Shown here: in pieces, positions 56,671 through 64,000 of the stretch
Layout: each line of letters begins with the position of its first letter
Position numbering within the stretch: position 1 is the stretch's first letter
Assembly: GCF_018812025.1 (NCBI RefSeq)
Contig: NC_063054.1
Coordinates: 9,496,582 to 9,560,581 of the forward strand
Reading direction: 5' to 3'
Length of the DNA: 64,000 nucleotides
Origin: Megalobrama amblycephala
Taxonomy: Eukaryota; Chordata; Actinopteri; Cypriniformes; Xenocyprididae
Program-made: the position numbers and the translations under genes
The notes under the pieces: generated by a model
Seen by the model: only the letters and a program-made list of their open reading frames with translations
Told to the model about the DNA's origin: nothing
The model's database searches: none

Positions 56671-57876
56671 AGTAGATAGACAGACAGACAGGTAGATGGT
56701 TAGACAGAACAGGTAAACAGATAGAGACAGGTAAATGGGCAGACGGAACAGGTACACAGACAGACAGACAGGTAAATGGGTAGACGGAACAGGTAAACAG
56801 ACAGACAGGTAGTTGGGTAGACAGAACAAGTAAACAGACAGACAGACAGGTAAATGGGTAGACGGAACAGGTAGACAGAATGACAGACAGGTAGGCAGGC
56901 AGATAAATGGGTAGACAGAACAGGTAGACAGACAGGTAGATGGTTAGACAGAACAGGTAAACAGATAGAGACAGGTAAATGGGCAGACGGAACAGGTACA
57001 CAGACAGACAGACAGGTAAATGGGTAGACGGAACAGGTACACAGACAGACAGACAGGTAAATGGGTAGACGGAACAGGTAAACAGGCAGACAAATATAAA
57101 CAGACAAGACAGACAGATGGGTAGATGGAACAGGTACACAGACAGACAGGTAAATGGGTAGACGGAACAGGTAGACAGACAGACATGTAGATGGGTAGAC
57201 AGAACAGGTAAACAGATAGAGAGAGACAGGTAAATGGGTAGACGGAACAGGTAAACAGACAGACAGGTAGTTGGGTAGACAGAACAAGTAAACAGACAGA
57301 CAGACAGGTAAATGGGTAGATGGAACAGGTAAACAGGCAGACAAATATAAACAGACAAGACAGACAGATGGGTAGATGGAACAGGTACACAGACAGACAG
57401 GTAGATGGGTAGACAGAACAGGTAAACAGACAGACAGAGACAGGCAGACAGGTTAATGGGTAGATGGAACAGGTAGACAGAATGACAGACAGGTAGGTAG
57501 GCAGATCGGTGCTTAGACAGATAAATGGGTATGAAACAGAAAAACAGACAGACAGACAGACAGACAGGTAAATAGCTAGACTGAACAGGTAAACAGGCAG
57601 ACAAATATAGACAGACAGACAAACAGATAGGTAGATGGGTAGACGGAAAAGGTAAACAGATAGACCGAGTTAGACAGACAGGTAGATGGGTAGACAGAAC
57701 AGGTAGACAGACAGATATAGACTTCATTGGTAGGCAGATATATGGATAGATAGACAAGTAGATGGGTAGACAGACAGACAGACAAAAACAGACAGGCAGG
57801 GTAGGTAGGCAGATAGATGGACAGACAGACAGACAGATGGATAGACAAACAGGTAGACAGATATATAGCTAGACAC
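56671..57876. repeat. TAGA/CAGA minisatellite, right block, ~40-bp units
   Basis: Repeated modules such as gggtagacggaacaggta followed by (CAGA)n and ggtaaat, about 36-45 bp each, fill 1.2 kb. The frames of 362, 214 and 148 codons on the minus strand (C-L-P-V, Y-P-F-T-C-L-S-V repeats) are artefacts; all three registers of a 4-bp-based repeat stay open. Confidence 0.96.
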
Positions 57877-59029
57877 GTATTTGTAAACATTGGGTAAAAG
57901 ACATATTATATCTGTAACATTCCCATGGCTCCTCTGTTTCTCGAACCCAGAAGCTTTTTTGTTTGTTTGAGGTAATACTTTACTTTTGGGTCAAATGACA
58001 ACTATGCCACTGCCAGTGTGTGTATTGTTTTTGTGCATGTTTTGTGTAGTGTGTGTTTTTCTGAATGATTGTGTGCGTATGCATGTCTTTTTATTGTGTG
58101 ATTGAGAAGGAGAGTGAGAGAAATATATAGGGCAAGTTTCAGGCAAAGCTATTTTCAAAAGGTCACATCTCATGTAATGTGAAATAGTGCTGTTTCTTAT
58201 TCATACTGGCTCTTTCTTTCTTTCAGTCTGTCATTCTCTCTCTACCTCTGTACCTGTGTTCATCCATCTGTATATTTGTGTGTGCTTCTTTAAGGTGGCT
58301 GTTTTAGCACATGTGACAGAACAGACTATAACTGGCCCATCTGGCTTTAAAATGCATTGGAAAGGAAAGAAGGCAGCACACTTTCAGAATGCACTCTGAG
58401 GTGCTTGATCTGTGTTGTCGTCATTCATTGGCTGGAGGGAGCGGTTTCTCAGACATCTGTGTTGTTCGAAGGGAAATGCAGATAAATATGCTGGCGTCAA
58501 GATGGAAATAAACTATGGTGCATACGAGCTATGAACCCACCATTCGGTTCCAGCTATCAATTATTCAGTGATGCCTATTGGCAAAATGAAATGGGGGAGG
58601 GGGCATGAACATATTATAAAAAAAAAAAAAGACTACATGCAGTTAATCAGTTAAGAAAAAGAGAGACCAACAGAATAAATGGGTTTTAGAAGGAAAGGAG
58701 AAAATACAGCTTTCACTGAAGGTCTGGAGAGAAAAAAAACAAAGAAAAAAAACAAAACATGAAAGAATAAAATCAGTGCTGCAAATCTGTGACGGTAATA
58801 ACCATTTAATTTCCTTTAAATGGACTTGGCGCTTTTGAACTCGAACAGACCATTATAATTGTGGTATCAGAACTACACACAACTGTTATATTGCATCATC
58901 CAGTCAATTGTACTGCAGAACTATTTAACTCCTTTTTCTGATTTGATCAGTATATGCCTGGGTGGAAACATCGATTTTAATAGATTTTCAGTTGATGCTT
59001 GAACTAAACTTCACTTAACATTATTTGTA
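57877..59029. other. Unique stretch, no gene seen
   Basis: A12 run near 58620. The 70-codon frame at 58187-58399 is not recognised. Confidence 0.5.
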
Positions 59030-59215
59030 GCGCACCTCTTATCCAATAATCCAAGTTATGTGCTTTACTTTTGATATTAAACAAAGTCTCAGCTTCCAAA
59101 TGTTAAGTTTTATGATGAAATGCACACAATACATACTGTTTTGGCACTCTTTAATGTGGCGTTTAATGTTTTAAAAAAGGTCTACTTCAGGAGGTCAAAC
59201 TAAATATTATATGAG
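59030..59215. mobile_element. Diverged relative of the 23-kb element
   Basis: gatattaaacaaagtctcag and ggcactctttaatgtggcg align with gatattaaacaatgtcccag and ggctctttaatgtgtcatg at 23117-23206. No terminal repeats are visible. Confidence 0.5.
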
Positions 59216-59654
59216 CTGCTTTACATCACATGCATTTTGCATTAATGTGGATAAATATAAAGTTTAAAGTATAAGTTTAAGTTTAAAACCCAGTTTTTTT
59301 TGGCAAGAAACATTTAATTTAAACAAAATTAAACTATAGTAATTAAATTAACCATTTAATTCAGTTAAACATGCACAAACAAAGTATATACAGACATTTG
59401 ATGTTAAAAACCTATATGCAAATTTTTTTATTTTTTATTTTTTTAGATGATAGTTTATATAGCATCTAGTTTTCACTGCAAAATGTCATTTTTGCCTCTA
59501 ATGTTTTAGTAAAAAATAATGGGACATTAAAGTGTACCCTATGCATGGATGGTACCATATCTGAGTGCCCATGAACTATTGATCAAGCATGCATTATACA
59601 ATGTTTGTAAATTATGTTTTATAAAAAAATATAACATGTTCCCAATATAAGTTT
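59216..59654. other. AT-rich stretch, no gene seen
   Basis: Nothing recognisable. Confidence 0.5.
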
Positions 59655-60110
59655 GGGGTTAAGATTATTATTTTTTTTTTTTTTGCGAGTTATAAATATG
59701 CAATTCTGACCATTTTCTTACAATTGTGACTTTATATCATGCAATGTCTTAATTCTGACTTTATAACTCAAAATTGTGAGTTTATATCACACAATTCTGA
59801 CTTTATAACTCACAATTGAGTTTGTATCTTGCAATTCTGACTTTATAACTCACAACTGTGCCTATATCACACAATTGACTTTATAACTCAAAATTGCGAC
59901 TTTATATCATGCAATTCCATCTTCATATCTCACAGTTGTGACTTTGTAACTTGCAATCCTGACTTTATATCATGCAATTGTGACTTTATAACTCGTAATT
60001 CTGACTTTATAACTCAAGTTTTTATCACACAATTCTGAGAAAAAAGTCAGAATTTCCAGAAAAAAGGTCAGAACTGTGAGATAAAAAGTCGAAATTACCT
60101 CTTTTATTCA
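59655..60110. repeat. Minisatellite of ~20-bp 'actttataactcacaattg' units
   Basis: tgactttataactcacaatt and tatatcacacaattctga units alternate for about 450 bp, with CAATTGTGA inverted partners near the right end (agaaaaaagtcagaatttcc). The motif is a well-known simple repeat type in fish. Confidence 0.88.
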
Positions 60111-60149
60111 GTGGTGGAAACAAGTTTCCATACATTTTTTATTTTCAAT

Positions 60150-60215
60150 GTTGAAAAAAGTTGTGCTGCTTAATACATTTTTATTTTATTTTTTTGATGA
60201 ATTTTCAAAAGAACA
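60150..60215. mobile_element. Fragment of the old 35-kb teleost repeat
   Basis: gaaaaaagttgtgctgctta and attttcaaaagaacag correspond to consecutive parts of that repeat. It stops exactly where the next element begins. Confidence 0.55.
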
Positions 60216-61245
60216 GGGGCCGTATTCACGAAACATCTTAAGGCTAAAAGTAGCTCCTAAATCGCCGATTTAGGAGAAACTCTTAAAAATAATGGGCGTG
60301 TCAGTCCTAATTTTAGGAGTTAGTAGTTTAAATTTTTGCTCTAAGAGTATTTCACAAAGCATTTTAGCAATAAAACTAGCTCCTAAATCTGTGAAACGTT
60401 AGGAGTAGTCAAGAGGACTCCTTAGTTACTAAGACCAAATCACAAACAGTCCTAATCCACCCAAAGACACTGAACACCATTGAGGCAATAGCGATAGAGC
60501 CTTGGGTGCTGAACCTTTTCTTCATAAATGCAATACATTCTGATTTATAGATTTGAATCTACCTGTGGCAGTGGTTTTCATGAGTTCACACTTACAAATG
60601 ATTGAATATAAATATATATATATATGTAATAAGCGTATCTGGTGTGCTGTCCAAGGGGATTGAGGGATTCTCCCTGTATCCCCAGCCGAGTAACTATGGG
60701 CGAGTCAGCTCTCATCTGTGTATATATTCCTCCTCTCAAGCTGATTAGAAAGGCTGTTCGAATGTGTTCCTCCCAAAGTTTGTTTATAAAACATAATTTG
60801 TCACTTGAATTCTGCATTCTCTTGAGATGAAGACATCCAAGAGGCGGACAATTAACTGTATATACTAGTTTAATTAGTGACACTTAGTCTACATTTTAAA
60901 ACCTTTATGGCAACAATATGGCAACATTTTATTTTGACTATGGCAACATTTTTATTTAAAAAAATGTATTTAAATAGGGCAACATTTGTATTTTAAAACC
61001 TTTATTTTAATCTGGAAACACGACACCTCATTCTACAATATTTCTATGATTAAATCGCTGACTCCTCCCCCATCAGCCAATCACTGTGTGTATACTCCAT
61101 AGCAACGAGGTCAACCCCACCCTTACTTTTAGCTTAAGACTTCAGTCTATTCCTTAGTAAAAGTTGGTCTCAGCAGCTTTGTGAATAGGGAATTTAAGAG
61201 AAAACTCTTAGCTAAGAACTTTTACTGCTATTTAGGAGAACTCTT
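60216..61245. mobile_element. Harbinger-like element, GGGGCCGTATTCACGAAA end
   Basis: The left end GGGGCCGTATTCACGAAACA is followed by aggctaaaagtagctcctaa. An opposing end, gctttgtgaatagggaa, lies near 61179-61195, with further cttagctaagaacttttact/aggagaactcttag inverted motifs to about 61245. A family with this terminus is widespread in fish and, to my knowledge, Harbinger-type. The 60578-60883 and 60642-60830 frames have no transposase motifs. Confidence 0.55.
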
Positions 61246-62320
61246 AGTGGTAAGATAAAATGTGATTTGATATAAACAATACATGTTTCTGCTTTTAAAG
61301 CAATTGTGTCATTCTGTCCTACATGCTTTAGGACTGCCACTATAGTTCATGTTTTCTCATCACGTTGATAAGCTTACCAGTTAACACACAAAATTCTCTT
61401 TCATTTTAATAAAGCCATCAGTGCCGAGGTCTCCCAAGCTTCTCGTGGGCGGCGACTGGTTCGCTTTGGCAAAAAGAGCAAATGTTTTAGCTGTAATTGT
61501 AATGTAGGAATCCTCAGTTCCTGTGTAAGTGAATGAGAGAGAGAGAGCAAGAGGTGTTACATATCTGTCGAGTGAAGATGAAGACAGTGTTCTGCAAATG
61601 CACGTGTAATTGTTTCTCAAGACATCCTGCACCAATTTACCCTCCTACACTAGCAGCGCATTCACACGCACTTCCACTAGAGCAAATGCTAATGCATAAA
61701 CTGCCAGACACAGGGATAAAAAACATCTCCAATGAATCCCAGCCTGTCGCTTTGAATTTCCGCCCCATCCAGAGACTAGCCACTCAAGGTTGAAATGGTA
61801 TTGCTTTACATGAGCACCAGGCAGCATTTAAATTGAGAAAGCACACCAGCCACTGCCAAGTGTGTAGCAGATTGACATTTCCTTTGTGTACGAGAAGTGC
61901 TGTGGATTTACATTTGCTGTTATGTAGACGTGTGGGATTTTAAACCTGTACATTACCTATTCCGAGGGCCCCGAGGGGGAGGGCCGGCTCTGCGACACAG
62001 AGGCCCCTGCATTTGTGAGGTTTGCCTGGCCGCTACGTTATCGGGCTCCATTTACAGAGCAGCGAGGTGGGAAAAATGGCAGGTTGGATCTGATGAGAGA
62101 GGATGGAGTGTAACACTTGTAAATGTCAAGCTTCAGAGTAACTCTCACTCCCGAGAGACCCTCACTCAAATCTCCGCTCTCTCTCAGAGCTCTGGGAGCG
62201 TCTGCCAGGACAAGGTGTTTCTTTCGCTCCACTCCATGTTTATCTCTTCCTCTGTCCATCTCTCTCTTTTATCCTCTGCTTGGACTGCTTTTTCTGCTCT
62301 GGGAAGTTTTTTTTTTTCTC
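61246..62320. other. Unique stretch, no gene seen
   Basis: Repeat-poor, with a GC-rich part at about 61960-62060 (gaggggg, ccgctacg) not reaching CpG-island density by eye. The 192-codon frame (61897-62475) runs into a MITE arm and has no domain, so it is not called. A candidate for conserved non-coding sequence. Confidence 0.45.
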
Positions 62321-62324
62321 TAAA

Positions 62325-63045
62325 TCTTGGAATCAGTGGTTCAGAGCACGTATCAAACTGCCAAAGTCACGTGATTTCAGTAAACAAGTCTTTGTTACGT
62401 GATAAGTGTTTCGAAATTTCAATGGTTCAACACTGGTGTGAATTTGGCAGTTTGATGCATGCTCCGAACCACTGATTCGAAGCTTCATGAAGCAGTGTTT
62501 TGAAATCGTCCATCATTAGATATTGTTGAATAAAGTTGTTATTTTGTTTTTTTTGGAGCACAAAAAGTATTATCGTCGCTTCATAACATTAAGGTTGAAC
62601 CACTGTAGTTACATGAACGGTTTTAAATATGTTTTGTCATTTTGTCATTAATTACTCACCCTCATGCCGTTCCAAACCCGTAAGACCTTCGTTAATCTTC
62701 GGAACGCAAATTAAGATATTTTTGTTGAAATCCGATGGCTCAGTGAAGCCTGCATAGCCAGCAATGACATTTCCTCTTTCAAGATCCATTTATGTACTAA
62801 AAACATATTTAAATCAGTGAGTCATGTGAGTACAGTGATTCAATATTAATATTATAAAGCGATGAGAATATTTTTGTGCACCAAAAAAAACAAAATAACA
62901 ACTTATTTAGTGTTGGCCGATTTCAAAACACTTCTTCAGGAAGCTTCGGAGCATAATGAATCAGCGTATCGAATCATTATTCGGATCGCGTGTCAAACTG
63001 CTGAAATCACGTGACTTTGGCTCTCCGAACAGCTGATTCTAAACT
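62325..63045. mobile_element. Two truncated AAAGGGTTAG MITE halves joined
   Basis: 62325-62631 holds a centre (tcagtaaacaagtctttgtt, cgaagcttcatgaagcagtg) and a right arm ending taaatatgtttt. At about 62640 a left arm begins (tcattaattactcaccctca) and runs through taaaacatatttaaatcag to another centre (tgttggccgatttcaaaaca) ending at about 63045. Both outermost terminal repeats are missing. Confidence 0.7.
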
Positions 63046-64000
63046 AAACTGCCACTAAACTGTTATAGATGCAATGCAAGACTCTGTATCTTTAGAAAAT
63101 ATTACATTTGTAAATTTTTACAGTCTTCGGGGGGTTGAATAATTTTGATTTCAACTGTACAGTGAAAGTTAGTGGGGTCCAATGTTGTTTTAAACCAATT
63201 TTTGCGTTTCGTAGAAGAAATAAAGTCATACCGGTTCGGAACAACATGACGGCAAGTAAACAATGTTGGAATTGTTATTTTGGGACAAATGTGCCTTTTT
63301 AAATAATTGAATCACAAGGATAAATCTTCTCTTTTTGGATTCATTTGTGATTTCATGTCTTAATGTGATTATGGAATCAAAGGCAAATCCTTAGTGATCC
63401 ATATAATTTTTTTTTTTCTGATGTAGCATCAAGATCCTTTTAAAAGATTGTTCAGAATGCTTAGTCACCAAAGTGATAAGATGAGTGGAATATGGAGGGA
63501 GAGAGTGTGACAGCGGGTGGGTTGAATGTGTGCTGGGACCCTTGCAGTGCAAACAAACACATACACAAACACACTCTCATACATAGATGTAATCTTCCAC
63601 AAGCTCTCAGTTTATTGCGCCCACGGGTATAATTTAATGCTTGAGCGAAATGCTTACTAATAGCTACTGTTCTGCATTCACTATAGGGCAATGCAGAACA
63701 GTACAATGACAGGGACAGAAAGACACGCAGAGGAACAGCTGAAACAAATGAGTCAAAACATCAAAAACATTAGAAGATTCTACACTGGTGGGTGTAGAAA
63801 ACAAATGAAAATAAATAAGAACAATCACTCTGCGAAGTTTACCACAACAGTCCTGTTATGAAAAGACAGTGCTGTGCTTATACTTGTTGAACAAAGTTGG
63901 ATTGTTAGGGGATGTATTGTGTGTCTTGAGACCTTTAAAGACTTGTATGCTTGGCCTTGATCTCAAAACAAAGTTTTGGTGTGAATCTTGGTCTTGGCTG
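63046..64000. other. No gene; MITE relic at 63145-63265
   Basis: agaagaaataaagtcatacc and ggaacaacatgacggcaag mark a decayed MITE arm of the 'gggtgaact' family. The 81-codon frame at 63461-63706 is not recognised. The window ends in unassigned sequence. Confidence 0.45.

Noticed and set aside
56669..57757. 362-codon minus-strand frame and overlapping 214- and 148-codon frames rich in Cys-Leu-Pro-Val
   Set aside because: Tetranucleotide minisatellite translated in several registers; no start context, no domain.
61960..62060. CpG island or promoter
   Set aside because: Locally GC-rich but short and with few CpGs; no core promoter motif stands out.
61897..62475. 192-codon open frame
   Set aside because: It crosses from unique DNA into a MITE arm, contains low-complexity Ser runs, and shows no domain or splice structure.

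Overview
This window reads as intergenic or deep-intronic DNA of a teleost fish, most likely a cypriniform (zebrafish/carp type). The basis is its repeat content: MITEs ending TTAAAGGTGCCC and AAAGGGTTAGTTCACCC, hAT elements with 8-bp target-site duplications (TSDs), Tc1-like transposons, L2-type LINE 3' ends, tRNA-headed SINE pieces, and large tetranucleotide arrays. I found no host protein-coding exon, rRNA, functional tRNA, CRISPR array or bacterial-style operon. The long open frames are translations of microsatellites or of mobile elements. The value of the window is therefore a map of a layered transposon landscape, in which many insertions can be delimited to the base by their TSDs.

Layout. 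1-1.1 kb holds a TTAA-flanked piggyBac-like element cut by the window edge; a second copy lies inverted at 45.16-46.60 kb. 1.2-9.8 kb has a solo LTR-like element, microsatellites, a 135-bp satellite block (6.4-7.7 kb) and palindromic MITEs. 9.9-11.2 kb is a hAT element carrying a LINE 3' end. 12.3-13.7 kb is a TTAAAGG (T2/Kolobok-like) MITE carrying an L2 insertion; sister copies lie at 23.7-24.7 and 40.6-41.5 kb. 14.9-21.2 kb has two AAAGGGTTAG MITEs, a deleted Tc1 transposon, a Tc1 relic and a Harbinger-like element. 26.3-28.5 kb has a second solo LTR and a SINE head. 31.1-32.6 kb is a hAT with a BED-finger exon inside another element. 35.4-38.2 kb is a nest: old repeat > hAT > broken Tc1 and other pieces. 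38.5 kb has a 63-bp-arm perfect hairpin. 42.5-43.3 kb is an (ATCC)n array. 46.9-48.5 kb is an L2 tail split by a hAT. 49.0-49.6 kb is a small element with a 9-bp TSD and a helicase-like N-terminus. 55.8-57.9 kb is a TAGA/CAGA minisatellite split by a hAT. 59.7-61.2 kb has a 20-mer minisatellite and a Harbinger-like element. 62.3-63.0 kb has rearranged MITE arms.

The coding remnants are parts of transposases (two Tc1 pseudogenes and a Tc1 relic, a hAT BED finger), an L2 ORF2 C-terminus (two copies) and a possible RecQ-like helicase N-terminus. None looks able to make an active enzyme. Roughly half the window has no recognised repeat. Some unique blocks (29.1-30.1, 34.4-35.0, 61.3-62.3 kb) are candidates for conserved non-coding elements, which only cross-species alignment could show.
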